A stretch of 64,000 bases of DNA from contig UQGJ01000007.1 of assembly GCA_900540545.1 (NCBI GenBank), forward strand, positions 1 to 64,000, read 5' to 3'. Both the position numbers and the translations under genes were made by a program. This document shows positions 15,630 through 24,234 of this stretch, piece by piece. The notes beneath the pieces were generated by a model that was not told the DNA's origin, searched no databases, and saw only the letters and a list, made by a program, of their open reading frames with translations. The stretch's first letter is position 1, and each line of letters opens with the position of its first letter. This stretch comes from an uncultured Eubacteriales bacterium (GTDB lineage: Bacteria > Bacillota > Clostridia > Oscillospirales > Oscillospiraceae).

Positions 15630-17265
15630 CCACGTCGATGTTCTCGGCGGCGGGGACCTTCGGCAATCCGGGCATCGTCATGATGTCGCCGGTCATGACC
15701 ACCACAAAGCCCGCGCCGGCGGACACCTTCACCTTCTGTACCGTGATGCGGAAGCCCTTGGGGGCCCCCAGCTTGGTCTGGTCGTCGGACAGGGAATACT
15801 GGGTCTTGGCCATGCAGACGGGCAGGTCCCCGTAGCCCAGCTCGGTGAGGCGGGAGAGCTCCTTGTCGGCGGCGGGGGCGAAGTCCACTCCGTCGGCCCC
15901 GTAGACCTTCCGGGCTATGGCGTCGATTTTCTCCTTCAAGGGGAGGTCGGACCCATAGGCGAAGCGGAAGCTGTTCTTCCCCTCGTCGATGATGCGCAGC
16001 ACCTCGCCGCCCAGCTCCACGCCACCGGCGCCGCCCTTGCCCCACACCTCGCTGAGGGCCACCCGGACGCCGAATTTCCCGCAGGCTTCCCGAATCATCC
16101 GGACCTCGGCGTCGGTATCGCTGTCGAACTTGTTGATGGCGACCACGGCGGGCAGGCCGTAGACCTGGGTGATGTTCTCCACGTGCTTGAGGAGGTTGGG
16201 CAGGCCCTGCTCCAGGGCCTCCAGATTCTCCTTGCCCAGGTCGGCCTTGGGGCAGCCGCCGTGGTGTTTCAGAGCCCGGACCGTGGCCACGATGACCACG
16301 GCGTCGGGGGTCAGCCCGGCGGCCCGGCACTTGATGTCCAGGAACTTCTCCGCCCCCAGGTCGGCGCCGAAGCCCGCCTCGGTGACCACGTAGTCCCCCA
16401 GCTTAAGGGCGGTATCGGTGGCGGAGACGGAGTTGCAGCCGTGGGCGATGTTGGCGAAGGGGCCGCCGTGGATGAAGGCGGGGGTGTGCTCCAGGGTCTG
16501 GACCAGATTGGGGCGGATGGCGTCCTTCAACAGGGCGGTCATGGCCCCCTGGGCCTTCAAATCGGAGCAGTACACCGGCGCTCCGGCCCGGTTATAGGCC
16601 ACCACCATGCGGCCCAGCCGGGCCTTCAGGTCCATGAGGTCGGAGGCCAGGCACAGCACCGCCATGATCTCGGAGGCCACGGTGATGTCAAAGCCGTCCT
16701 CCCGGGGGACGCCGTTGACCTTGCCCCCCAGGCCGCAGACGATGCCCCGGAGCTGCCGGTCGTTCATGTCCACGCACCGCTTCCAGGTGATGCGGCGCAC
16801 GTCAATGTCCAGGGCGTTGCCCTGCTGGATGTGGTTGTCCAGCATAGCGGCCAGCAGGTTGTTGGCCGCGCCGATGGCGTGGAAGTCGCCGGTGAAGTGG
16901 AGGTTGATGTCCTCCATGGGCACCACCTGGGCGTAGCCGCCGCCGGCGGCCCCGCCCTTCACCCCGAACACGGGACCCAGGGAGGGCTCCCGCAGGGCCA
17001 GGACGGCCTTCTTGCCCATGAGGGTCAGCGCGTCGGCCAGACCCACGCTGGTGGTGGTCTTGCCCTCCCCCGCCGGGGTGGGGTTGATGGCCGTGACCAG
17101 AATCAGCTTGCCCTTCCGGGGGGCCTTTTTGAGGGCCAGGGTGTCCACCTTGGCCTTGTACTTGCCGTAGAATTCCAGCTTGTCCTCGTCCAGGCCCACC
17201 TGGGCGGCGATTTGGGTGATGGGGAGCATTTGGGCGGACTGGGCAATCTCGATGTCGGATTTCAT
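15598..17265 (-). CDS. fhs: Formate--tetrahydrofolate ligase
   Basis: A 555-residue enzyme, the normal length for the bacterial homotetramer. It makes 10-formyl-THF from formate, THF and ATP, feeding purine synthesis and the methyl branch of acetogenesis. The ATP loop is PTPAGEGKTTTS near residues 64-75. Conserved stretches LREPSLGPVFGVKGGAAGGGYAQ, TGDFHAIGAANNLLAA, and FANIAHGCNSV are present. ATG 17265 has AGGAGGGA seven bases upstream. It heads a four-gene operon with the permease, the NTF2-like protein and the FakA-like module. No folD or other Wood-Ljungdahl gene lies in the window. Confidence 0.96.
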   Translation of the reverse strand: MKSDIEIAQSAQMLPITQIAAQVGLDEDKLEFYGKYKAKVDTLALKKAPRKGKLILVTAINPTPAGEGKTTTSVGLADALTLMGKKAVLALREPSLGPVFGVKGGAAGGGYAQVVPMEDINLHFTGDFHAIGAANNLLAAMLDNHIQQGNALDIDVRRITWKRCVDMNDRQLRGIVCGLGGKVNGVPREDGFDITVASEIMAVLCLASDLMDLKARLGRMVVAYNRAGAPVYCSDLKAQGAMTALLKDAIRPNLVQTLEHTPAFIHGGPFANIAHGCNSVSATDTALKLGDYVVTEAGFGADLGAEKFLDIKCRAAGLTPDAVVIVATVRALKHHGGCPKADLGKENLEALEQGLPNLLKHVENITQVYGLPAVVAINKFDSDTDAEVRMIREACGKFGVRVALSEVWGKGGAGGVELGGEVLRIIDEGKNSFRFAYGSDLPLKEKIDAIARKVYGADGVDFAPAADKELSRLTELGYGDLPVCMAKTQYSLSDDQTKLGAPKGFRITVQKVKVSAGAGFVVVMTGDIMTMPGLPKVPAAENIDVDEHGRITGLF

Positions 17266-17339
17266 GGGGGTCCCTCCTGTCAAATTGATGGTGAAAACGG
17301 TCCGCCGGGGGGCGGGGACGGGGGATGGAGCGTCCCCCT

Positions 17340-17640
17340 CCGGGGGACGGCGCCTCCGGCGGGGGTCCTCTTTCTCATTTGAGAAAGAGGACGGAAAGAA
17401 AACCAGGGCCGCGGCCCTGGACCCGTGGGGCGGCGCCGACGATAGTATGGCAATTGAAACTGGCGCGAGGTGACGAGTCTGCCCTCAAGCACCCGCCCCG
17501 GCCGTTACGGCCTATCCTTCTGCCCGTTGTTACATGTTGCGTTGGCGCGGCGCGCCTACCCTGGCAATGCCCGGCAAGGCGAGTGCGGGTCGGCGGGCGG
17601 CTGATAGCCGCCCCTACGGGGTGGGACGGGGAAAACGGCC
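17340..17640. repeat. Mosaic intergenic repeat, modules A-D-C
   Basis: The 421 bases between fhs and the hexokinase gene contain module A (stem arms 17365-17376 and 17381-17392) and a palindrome CCAGGGCCGCGGCCCTGG near 17404. They continue with a stretch from about 17440 to 17600 (GGCGCGGCGCGCCTACCCTGGCAATGCCCGGC and flanks), then a CGGGCGGCTGATAGCCGCCC palindrome. The whole block aligns by eye, in inverted orientation, with 27395-27630. No coding sequence is convincing here. Confidence 0.7.
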
Positions 17641-17686
17641 CGTCGGGGACGCCGGGCCCTACGTGGGGGCGGCGTTCTCTCTTGCT

Positions 17687-18991
17687 TTACTGGTTCAGCA
17701 GGGCGGCGGCGGCGGTGCCCAGGAGGTTGGCGTCGGGGACCTGGCGGAAGACGCAGTGGCGGCCCAGCAGGCCGGTGATGTACTCGGCGCAGAGCCGCTC
17801 CAGCTTGCCCCGGAACAGGTAGCCCTTATGGAAGGTGGAGCCCTCGGCCACCACGCAGGTGGGCCGCTGGATGCTGCGCCCCACGTCCATCTGGAGCATG
17901 ATGCCCGCCAGATTGGCGCAGACCAGCCGGGCGGAGCGCTCCACGATGCGGTCGATGATGGTATAGACCGCCTCCCGGTCCTCCTCCGTCTCGCAGGCGG
18001 CGGCCAGATAGTTGTTGGCGTAGGGGCGGGCGGTGAAGGCGTCGGCCTGGACCAGGGTGAGGCGGTCCAGCTCCAGCAGCTTCTGATTCAGCCCGGCGGA
18101 AAAAAGCCCGTCCTCCGCCGCCACTCGGAGGGCGTGGTAGATGACCTCCCCCTCGTAGCGGCCGGAGACCATCTTCTCGTAGTGGCACATACCGGTGTCC
18201 ACCGAGGCCGCGTCCAGAAGCTGGTCGAACTCGCTCCTGGGGGCCCCGTCGAAGCGGGCGGACTCCATGTTGATGAGCATGGTCTCCTTGTCCCAGGGGG
18301 TGGTGACCTTATGCAGGTTGGCGGCCTGCTCGGCGTAGCAGGTGTTGACGCCGGTGCCGTAGATGAGGCCGATGTAGCCGTCGAAGACCTCCTCCCCCAG
18401 GCCGGCCACGCCGCCCAGGAGGGCGGCCACCGTGTCGTTGAGGACCACGAAGGTGACGCCGGGGGCGCCCTTGTCCGCCAGGGCGGCGGACAGGTCCCGG
18501 CCCAGCTCCATGCCCTCGGAGCCCAAAATCTGCACCTGCTTGGAGATTTGAAGCACCCGGCCGTCCCGGTTGGGGAGGCTCTCGGCGGCGTAGGAGAAGC
18601 ACAGGCCCACCCGGCGGCTACGGTCGGTGAGGGGCAGGATGGCGTCGGAGACCCGGTCCACGAACTCGGCCCAGGTGATGGCCCCCTGGGAGCCGGGCAT
18701 GGGAAAGACATTCAGGTCCTCCACCTCGGGCCGGTCCCCCCGCATGGTCACCAGGCCCACCCGGAAGTTGGTGCCCCCGGCGTCGATGACGATGGTGGGC
18801 TGGTCCTGGGGGATGGTGCCGTCCAGGGCCAGATAGGTGGGCAGCATCATCATCCAGGCGTCCGGGTCCCCCCGCAGGCCCTTTTCCATGTCCTGCTGGA
18901 ACAGCCGGGCGCACTGGTCCACATCCACCGCCTCCAGGTCGAAGCCGTGGCGCTGGAGAAATGCGTCGATCTTCTCTGAGATTTGGGGCAT
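17687..18991 (-). CDS. Hexokinase, eukaryotic-type family
   Basis: A 434-residue kinase that resembles animal and yeast hexokinases rather than the ROK or Glk glucokinases. Motifs in order: DAGGTNFRVGL at 70-80 (phosphate 1), the sugar-site region LCFSYAAES, VVLNDTVAALLGG, GLIYGTGVNTCYAE, LINMESARFDG, and EKMVSGRYEGEV. These match the hexokinase pattern of VNDT, GTGTNACYME, NTEWG and EKMISGMYLGE. It probably phosphorylates glucose or a related hexose with ATP. The start is ATG 18991, with GAGGTGAG upstream; the longer in-frame reading would translate through the parS site. It sits next to the mgl transporter cluster and a terminator separates it from mglC. Confidence 0.88.
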   Translation of the reverse strand: MPQISEKIDAFLQRHGFDLEAVDVDQCARLFQQDMEKGLRGDPDAWMMMLPTYLALDGTIPQDQPTIVIDAGGTNFRVGLVTMRGDRPEVEDLNVFPMPGSQGAITWAEFVDRVSDAILPLTDRSRRVGLCFSYAAESLPNRDGRVLQISKQVQILGSEGMELGRDLSAALADKGAPGVTFVVLNDTVAALLGGVAGLGEEVFDGYIGLIYGTGVNTCYAEQAANLHKVTTPWDKETMLINMESARFDGAPRSEFDQLLDAASVDTGMCHYEKMVSGRYEGEVIYHALRVAAEDGLFSAGLNQKLLELDRLTLVQADAFTARPYANNYLAAACETEEDREAVYTIIDRIVERSARLVCANLAGIMLQMDVGRSIQRPTCVVAEGSTFHKGYLFRGKLERLCAEYITGLLGRHCVFRQVPDANLLGTAAAALLNQ

Positions 18992-19016
18992 GACTCTCAC
19001 CTCGTTATAGAACAAT

Positions 19017-19032
19017 TGTTTCACGTGAAACA
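19017..19032. other. parS site (ParB/Spo0J binding)
   Basis: TGTTTCACGTGAAACA is a perfect 16-bp palindrome identical to the consensus parS of Bacillus and relatives (TGTTNCACGTGAAACA). It lies in the 5' region of the hexokinase gene, 25 bases upstream of its start. parS sites load ParB and SMC and cluster around the replication origin. Confidence 0.92.
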
Positions 19033-19055
19033 TATTTCGCATAGAAAGAAAAAGA

Positions 19056-19079
19056 CAGGGCGGGCCGAAGCCCGCCCTG
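19056..19079 (-). terminator. Terminator after mglC
   Basis: A 10-bp GC-rich stem (arms 19056-19065 and 19070-19079) closes on a TTCG tetraloop on the minus strand and is followed by TCTTTTTCTTTC. It ends the mgl transcript before parS and the hexokinase gene. Confidence 0.85.
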
Positions 19080-19100
19080 ATTTGTATTCTACTAGCTTTT

Positions 19101-20162
19101 TTACTTCTTGGCAAGATATTTGCGCATATCCAGGGCGCAGGCGAAGAGGATGATGGCGCCCTTGATGAGGTAGAAGTAGTTCTGGTTCATGCCGGGAATC
19201 ATGTTCAGGCCCACGAAAATCAGGCGGAGCATGAGGACGCCGATGACGATGCCGGAAATCTTGCCGATGCCGCCCACGAAGCTGACGCCGCCGATGACGC
19301 AGGCCGCGATGGCGTCCAGCTCGTAGTTGAAGCCGGTGTTGGCGGTGTTGGAGCCGATGCGGGCGCCCTCGATGAAGCCGGTGAAGCCGTACATGGCGCC
19401 GGCCAGGGCAAAGACCAGGATGGTGGTCAGGAACACGTTGACGCCGGACACCTTGGCGGCCTCCTCGTTGGAACCCAGGGCGAACATGTTCTTGCCGAAC
19501 TTGGTCTTGTTCCAGATGAACCACATGACCGCCACCAGAATCACGGCATAGAGGACATAGCGGGGAACGTCGGTGTCGCCGATGCGGAAGAGGGGCGCTT
19601 TGACGAAATCGGTGTAGCTCTTGTCCAGGTTGGCGATGGCCATGCCGTTGTTGTTACCCATGGTCACGTAAACCAGCAGCAGGGTGTAGACGATGAGCTG
19701 GGTGCCCAGGGTGACGATGAAGGGGTGGAGCTTGAACTTGGCGACAAAGAAGCCGTTGAAGGCACCGATGGCCGCGCCGATGAGCATGACGGCGACGATG
19801 ACCACGGGGATGGGCAGGGCGCCGATCTGGGGCCACATCTTGTTGGCCATGTTCAGGGTGCTCTGGAGCAGGGAGGCGGAGATACAGGCGGTGAGGCCGA
19901 TGATGCGCCCGGCGGACAGGTCGGTGCCGGTGAGGACGATACAGCCGCCGATGCCCAGGGCGGCGGGCAGGTAGGCCGCGGTCTGGGAGATGATGTTGAC
20001 GATGGAGCCCACCTTCAGGAAGTTGGGGTTGATGATGGCGATGTAGATCACGGCGATGACCATGAGGATGATCAGAGCGTTGTTGAGGACGAAGTTGCCC
20101 ACCTTTTTGGGCGTGATCATGCGGGCCGCCGTGGCCTGCAGATTTTTCGACTCTTGACTCAT
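19101..20162 (-). CDS. mglC: Galactose/methylgalactoside ABC transporter permease MglC
   Basis: A 353-residue inner-membrane permease of the CUT2 (RbsC/MglC) type. Recognisable family stretches are GIGGCIVLTGTDLSAGRIIGLTA, GAFNGFFVAKFKLHPFIVTLGT, FALGSNEEAAKVSGV and AIAACVIGGVSFVGGIGKISG. It forms the membrane channel for the MglA ATPase. The start is ATG 20162, with GAGGGGG upstream; the in-frame extension lies within mglA. It is the third gene of mglBAC and is followed by the terminator at 19056. Confidence 0.93.
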   Translation of the reverse strand: MSQESKNLQATAARMITPKKVGNFVLNNALIILMVIAVIYIAIINPNFLKVGSIVNIISQTAAYLPAALGIGGCIVLTGTDLSAGRIIGLTACISASLLQSTLNMANKMWPQIGALPIPVVIVAVMLIGAAIGAFNGFFVAKFKLHPFIVTLGTQLIVYTLLLVYVTMGNNNGMAIANLDKSYTDFVKAPLFRIGDTDVPRYVLYAVILVAVMWFIWNKTKFGKNMFALGSNEEAAKVSGVNVFLTTILVFALAGAMYGFTGFIEGARIGSNTANTGFNYELDAIAACVIGGVSFVGGIGKISGIVIGVLMLRLIFVGLNMIPGMNQNYFYLIKGAIILFACALDMRKYLAKK

Positions 20163-20176
20163 ATGGCGTTCCCCCT

Positions 20177-21676
20177 CTATACGTATTTGGCAGCCAGCGT
20201 CAAAATCTCCTCCTGGCTGGTGTTTTTGGCGTCTACCTCGCCGGCCACCTGGCCGCCGGACATGACCAGGATGCGGTCGCACACGCCCAGCAGCTCGGGC
20301 ATCTCGGAGGAGACCATGATGACCCCCTTGCCCTCCTCCGCCAGATTCAGAATAAGCTGGTATATCTCATACTTGGCGCCCACGTCGATGCCCCGGGTGG
20401 GCTCGTCCAGCAGCAGCACCTCGGGCTTGGTGAGGAGCCAGCGGCCGATGATGACCTTCTGCTGGTTGCCGCCGGAGAGGGAGCGTATCTGGGTGGACTG
20501 GCCAGGGGTTTTGATATGCATGGCCTGGATGGCCCAGTCCGTGTCCTCCTTCATCTTCTTGTCGCTCAGGCAGATGTGGGCCAGCAGATAGCTGGACAGG
20601 TTGGAGATGACGGTGTTCTCCCGGATGTCCCGGATGCCGAAGATGCCCGTGGCCCGGCGCTCCTCGGTGAGGAGGGCGAAGCCGTTTTTGATGGACTCCT
20701 TGGGGGATTTGTTCTGGATCTGCTTGCCGTGGAGCCGGATGGTGCCGCCGCCCTTGGTCATGGCCCCGAAGAGGTTTTCCAGCACCTCGGTGCGGCCGGA
20801 GCCGTCCAGGCCCGCGATGCCCAGGACCTCGCCCTTCTTGAGCTGGAAGGAGGCGTCCTTGAGGCGGGTGTACTTGCCCGAGAGGTGCTCCACCTCCAGG
20901 ATGACCTCGCCGGGCTTGTTGGTCTTGGGGGGGAAGCGGTTGGTGAGCTCCCGGCCCACCATCAGCTTGATGATCTCCTCCATGGTCAGGTCCTTGGCGG
21001 GCTTGGTGGCCACATACTGGCCGTCCCGCATGATGGTGACCTCGTCGGAGATGCGCAGAATCTCCTCCATCTTGTGGCTGATGTAGATGATGCCGCAGCC
21101 CCGGTCCCGCAGCATATTGATGATGCGGAAGAGGTGCTCCACCTCCACCTCGGTAAGAGAGGAGGTGGGCTCGTCAAAGACGATGATCTTGGAGTGGTAG
21201 CTGACGGCCTTGGCGATCTCCACCATTTGCCGCTTGGACACGGGCAGGGTGCGCATGATGGCGGTGGGGTCCACCTCCACGCCCAGCTCCTCAAAAATCT
21301 CCTTGGTCTTTTTCTTCATGGTCCCCTCGCTGACCATGATGCCGCCCACGGTGGGGTAGCGGCCCAGCCAGAGGTTGTCCTGGACGCTGCGGGTGAGGGC
21401 CTGGTTCAGTTCCTGGTGGACCATGGCCACCCCGCTCTCCATGGCCTCCTTGGAGCTTTTGAAGTTGACCTCTTTCCCGTCCAGGATGATGCTGCCGCTG
21501 TCCTTGGCGTAGATGCCGAAGAGGCATTTCATCAGCGTGGACTTGCCCGCGCCGTTCTCCCCCATCAGGGCGTGGACGGTGCCCGGCTTGACCGAGAGCG
21601 AGACGTTGTCCAGGGCCTTGACGCCGGGGAATTCCTTGGAGATGCCGCGCATCTCCAGCAGTGCGGTTCCTTCCAT
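20177..21676 (-). CDS. mglA: Galactose/methylgalactoside ABC transporter ATP-binding protein MglA
   Basis: A 499-residue tandem ATPase of the CUT2 class. The first domain has Walker A GENGAGKSTLMK near residue 40 and Walker B IIVFDEPTSSLTE. The second has the degenerate loop GLDGSGRTEVLENLF, with R in place of the Walker lysine, as is usual for RbsA/MglA. Its signature and Walker B read LSGGNQQKVIIGRW and LLLDEPTRGID. It powers sugar import through MglC. It lies 14 bases upstream of mglC and 190 bases after mglB, with a hairpin between. Confidence 0.95.
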   Translation of the reverse strand: MEGTALLEMRGISKEFPGVKALDNVSLSVKPGTVHALMGENGAGKSTLMKCLFGIYAKDSGSIILDGKEVNFKSSKEAMESGVAMVHQELNQALTRSVQDNLWLGRYPTVGGIMVSEGTMKKKTKEIFEELGVEVDPTAIMRTLPVSKRQMVEIAKAVSYHSKIIVFDEPTSSLTEVEVEHLFRIINMLRDRGCGIIYISHKMEEILRISDEVTIMRDGQYVATKPAKDLTMEEIIKLMVGRELTNRFPPKTNKPGEVILEVEHLSGKYTRLKDASFQLKKGEVLGIAGLDGSGRTEVLENLFGAMTKGGGTIRLHGKQIQNKSPKESIKNGFALLTEERRATGIFGIRDIRENTVISNLSSYLLAHICLSDKKMKEDTDWAIQAMHIKTPGQSTQIRSLSGGNQQKVIIGRWLLTKPEVLLLDEPTRGIDVGAKYEIYQLILNLAEEGKGVIMVSSEMPELLGVCDRILVMSGGQVAGEVDAKNTSQEEILTLAAKYV

Positions 21677-21798
21677 TTACATCCTCCTCTCCTTCCCTTG
21701 TGCTTTCTTTGACGCTCTGCGGAACAGATCAATCCGTTCCCTGCGGGCGGAGACCGCGCAGGGAACGCATTGATGCGTTCCGCGGCATGTTTGGGAAC

Positions 21799-21830
21799 GA
21801 GCGGGGCTGCCGATGCTGGCAGCCCCGCTC
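21799..21830 (-). other. Intercistronic hairpin between mglB and mglA
   Basis: A 13-bp GC-rich stem (arms 21799-21811 and 21818-21830) lies in the 190-base gap after mglB. It has no T tract on the minus strand, so it is more likely an mRNA-stabilising or attenuating hairpin than a full terminator. A second inverted repeat, GGAACGCATTGATGCGTTCC, is at 21760-21779. Together they would leave more mglB than mglAC message. Confidence 0.6.
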
Positions 21831-21866
21831 GGCCAAAACTTATTGCGTTACAGTGTGGGACGCGGC

Positions 21867-23018
21867 TTAGTCCTCGGAGGAGGCGTCGTAGATACCGTAG
21901 GGCACGCGGACCTTGGCCACGCCGGAGTCCACGTTGAACTTGTCGGCGGCGCCGTCCATCAGGTCCTTGCCGTCCTTCACGTTGGCGGTGAGGGCGCAGA
22001 TGGTGTCGGCCATGCCCACGGCGTCCTGCTTGACGGTGGCGGTCATCTGACCGGCCTTGATGAGGGCCTTGGCGGAGTCGGTGGCGTCCACGCCGAAGAC
22101 GGGGATGCTCTTGCCGTCGCCGGTGTTGTAGCCCACGGACTGGAGGGCGGAAACCACGCCCTCGGCCATGCCGTCGTTGTTGCAGATGACCAGCTCGATC
22201 ATGTTGCCGTTGGCGTCGGAGTAGGAGGACAGGTTGGTGGACATGAAGTCAAAGCCGGCCTGAGAGGACCAGGCGCCGTTGGGGTCGACCTGATACTTGG
22301 TGGCGGCGTCGGCGCCCATGAAGTACTCCAGGGCGGGCTTACCGGCGGCGGTGAGGACGGCGTCGGCGTCTTCCACGCCGAACTGGCTGCGGGCCTCGGC
22401 CTCGGCGTTGCCCTCCTGGCCCTTCATCAGGGCGTAGGTGATCTTGCCGTCGCCGTTGAGGTCCACGGCGTCCCAGTTGTCCAGCAGGTACTTGCCGATC
22501 ATCTCGCCCTGGAGATGTCCGGCCTCGGGGGCGTTGGTGCCCACGAAGGCGCACTTGTCATAGCTGTTGACCACGTCGTCGGAGACCTCGCGGTTGAAGA
22601 ACAGGATGGGGATGTCCTTGGCCTTGGCGGCGTCCACAGCGTTCTGGGCGGCCTCGGGGGAGGCGGTCTCCACGATGTTGACGATCAGGAAGTTGTAGCC
22701 GTCGGTGATGGCGGTGTTGATCTGGTCGGTCTGGGTGGGCTGGGAGTTGGCGCCGTCGTAGTCGTTGAAGTTCACGCCCAGTTCGGTGAGCTTGGCGTCC
22801 AGGTTGGTGCGGACGCTGGTGATGTACACGTCGGAGTACTGATAGTAGAACACGCCGACCTTCAGGTCGCTGGCGGGGGTGACGTCCCCGCCGGACTGGG
22901 TCTCCACGGGCTTGGTTTCAGGGGGAGTGCTGGTGGTGGTGCCGCCGCTGGAGCAAGCGGCCAGGCTCAGGGACAGGGCCCCGGCAAGAATCAGGGCAGA
23001 CAGTTTCCGAAATTTCAT
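21867..23018 (-). CDS. mglB: Galactose ABC transporter substrate-binding lipoprotein MglB
   Basis: A 383-residue type I periplasmic-binding-protein-fold lipoprotein. The lipobox LSLAAC gives the anchored cysteine at residue 22. Typical MglB features follow: KVGVFYYQYSDVYITSVRTNLDAKL, a QTDQINTAITDGYNFLIVNIVET segment, PILFFNREVSDD, and CNNDGMAEGVVSALQSVGYNT. An acidic loop, NGDGKITYALMKG, resembles the calcium-binding loop of galactose-binding protein. It delivers galactose or glucose to MglAC. AAGGAGG precedes ATG 23018. Two further binding-protein genes lie just upstream. Confidence 0.93.
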   Translation of the reverse strand: MKFRKLSALILAGALSLSLAACSSGGTTTSTPPETKPVETQSGGDVTPASDLKVGVFYYQYSDVYITSVRTNLDAKLTELGVNFNDYDGANSQPTQTDQINTAITDGYNFLIVNIVETASPEAAQNAVDAAKAKDIPILFFNREVSDDVVNSYDKCAFVGTNAPEAGHLQGEMIGKYLLDNWDAVDLNGDGKITYALMKGQEGNAEAEARSQFGVEDADAVLTAAGKPALEYFMGADAATKYQVDPNGAWSSQAGFDFMSTNLSSYSDANGNMIELVICNNDGMAEGVVSALQSVGYNTGDGKSIPVFGVDATDSAKALIKAGQMTATVKQDAVGMADTICALTANVKDGKDLMDGAADKFNVDSGVAKVRVPYGIYDASSED

Positions 23019-23203
23019 GCTGAATGATCCTCCTTGATGTGATGTAGTATCGGCGTATGGCCTTTACCCGTCCTCTATCCTATCGGAAATTCGATTCAGA
23101 TACCATAGAAAAAACCACTTGATTCCATAAATAATCTATGTTTTCCGCCCGTCCTTTTGTGCAGCTCGACGAAATTCGAGGTCAAAAATTGGTGGAGCCA
23201 CCC

Positions 23204-24220
23204 TCAATCCCCCGCCGTTTCAGACATCTGCACGTACATGGGGATGCGCACGGAGCGGTCGTCCCCCACGTCGGCCACGTCGGTCACATCCCCGTCCATC
23301 GCCAGGGTCCGGGCCATCTGGAAGATGGTCTTGCCGTGGCTGGCGTAGTCCATGACCACCGTGCCCAGGATGCGGCCGTCCTCCACGGCCTGCAGCCCCT
23401 GGGGGGTGCCGTCGATGCCCACGATATTGTGGAACGCCAGGCCCAGCTGCTCCACCGCGTCGGCGGCCCCCAGGGCCATATCGTCGTTGTTGCAGAAAAT
23501 CATCTCGATGCTGTCCCCGTGGTCCTCGAAGTAGCTTTCGGTGAGGGCGGCGGCCTGGTCCCGGTCCCAGTTGGCCAGTCCCCCGTCCACCCGCTCCACG
23601 GGGATGCCGTTGCCCCGCAGCACCTGGATGGGCACCTCGGTGCGGATGATGGTGTCCTGGTGGCGGATCTCCCCCTCCAGCATGACGTACTGGAGGACGC
23701 CGTCCCCGTTTTTGTCCAGGCTCTCCCGGTCCGAGTTCCACAGGTCCAGCACCATGCCCGCCTGCAAAATGGCGCTCTCCCGGGCGTCGGAGCCCACGTA
23801 GTAGACTTTGTCCCAGGCCTGGAGGTCCTCCTGCACCGGCTCCCGGTTGAAAAAGACGATGGGTACGCCGGCGTCCTGGGCCTTGTCGATGACCCGGGCG
23901 GCGTCGGTGCGGTCCACCAGATTGACGCACAGCACGTCGTAGTCCAGAGAGAGGAAGCGGTCGATCTGCTCGTTCTGGGTGGTCTGGCTCTCCTGGCCGT
24001 CGGAGATGGTCAGGTAGACCCGCTCCCCGGTCTCCTCGAACCACTGGTCCGCCGCGTCCTGCATGGCGTTGGTGATATTGGTGATATAGGTGTCGTTGCC
24101 CTTATAGACGGCCACGCCGATGCGCAGGGACTTGCTCTCCTCCTTGGGGCCGCCGCCGCAGCCCCCCAGTCCCGCCAGCAGGGCCAGACAGAGGGACAGG
24201 CAGCCGATTTTTCTCCACAT
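23204..24220 (-). CDS. Second galactose-binding-like lipoprotein
   Basis: A 338-residue lipoprotein (lipobox ending at C21) in the same fold family as MglB. It shares GVAVYKGNDTYITNITNAMQD, the Q-x-EQIDRFLSLDYDVLCVNLVDRT segment, GVPIVFFNREPVQ, a DKNGDGVLQYVMLEGE calcium-loop-like stretch and FCNNDDMALGAADAVEQLG. It differs from MglB in detail and is not followed directly by its own permease. It sits between mglB and the tethered binding protein and sensor kinase, so it may present sugar to the kinase rather than only to the importer. ATG 24220 has a GGAGGGAGAG site. Function beyond sugar binding is inference. Confidence 0.8.
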   Translation of the reverse strand: MWRKIGCLSLCLALLAGLGGCGGGPKEESKSLRIGVAVYKGNDTYITNITNAMQDAADQWFEETGERVYLTISDGQESQTTQNEQIDRFLSLDYDVLCVNLVDRTDAARVIDKAQDAGVPIVFFNREPVQEDLQAWDKVYYVGSDARESAILQAGMVLDLWNSDRESLDKNGDGVLQYVMLEGEIRHQDTIIRTEVPIQVLRGNGIPVERVDGGLANWDRDQAAALTESYFEDHGDSIEMIFCNNDDMALGAADAVEQLGLAFHNIVGIDGTPQGLQAVEDGRILGTVVMDYASHGKTIFQMARTLAMDGDVTDVADVGDDRSVRIPMYVQMSETAGD

Positions 24221-24234
24221 ATGCTCTCCCTCCG

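Noticed and set aside
15532..17382. Long plus-strand reading frame opposite fhs
   Set aside because: Same kind of GC-driven antisense frame. The minus-strand fhs has full-length family conservation and a good ribosome site.
18992..19114. Longer hexokinase start with 41 extra residues
   Set aside because: The extension would be translated through the parS palindrome and the mgl terminator, and the internal ATG has a good ribosome site.
20177..21676. Damaged second Walker A motif in MglA
   Set aside because: GLDGSGRTE in the second domain is normal for RbsA/MglA-type tandem ATPases and is not a mutation.
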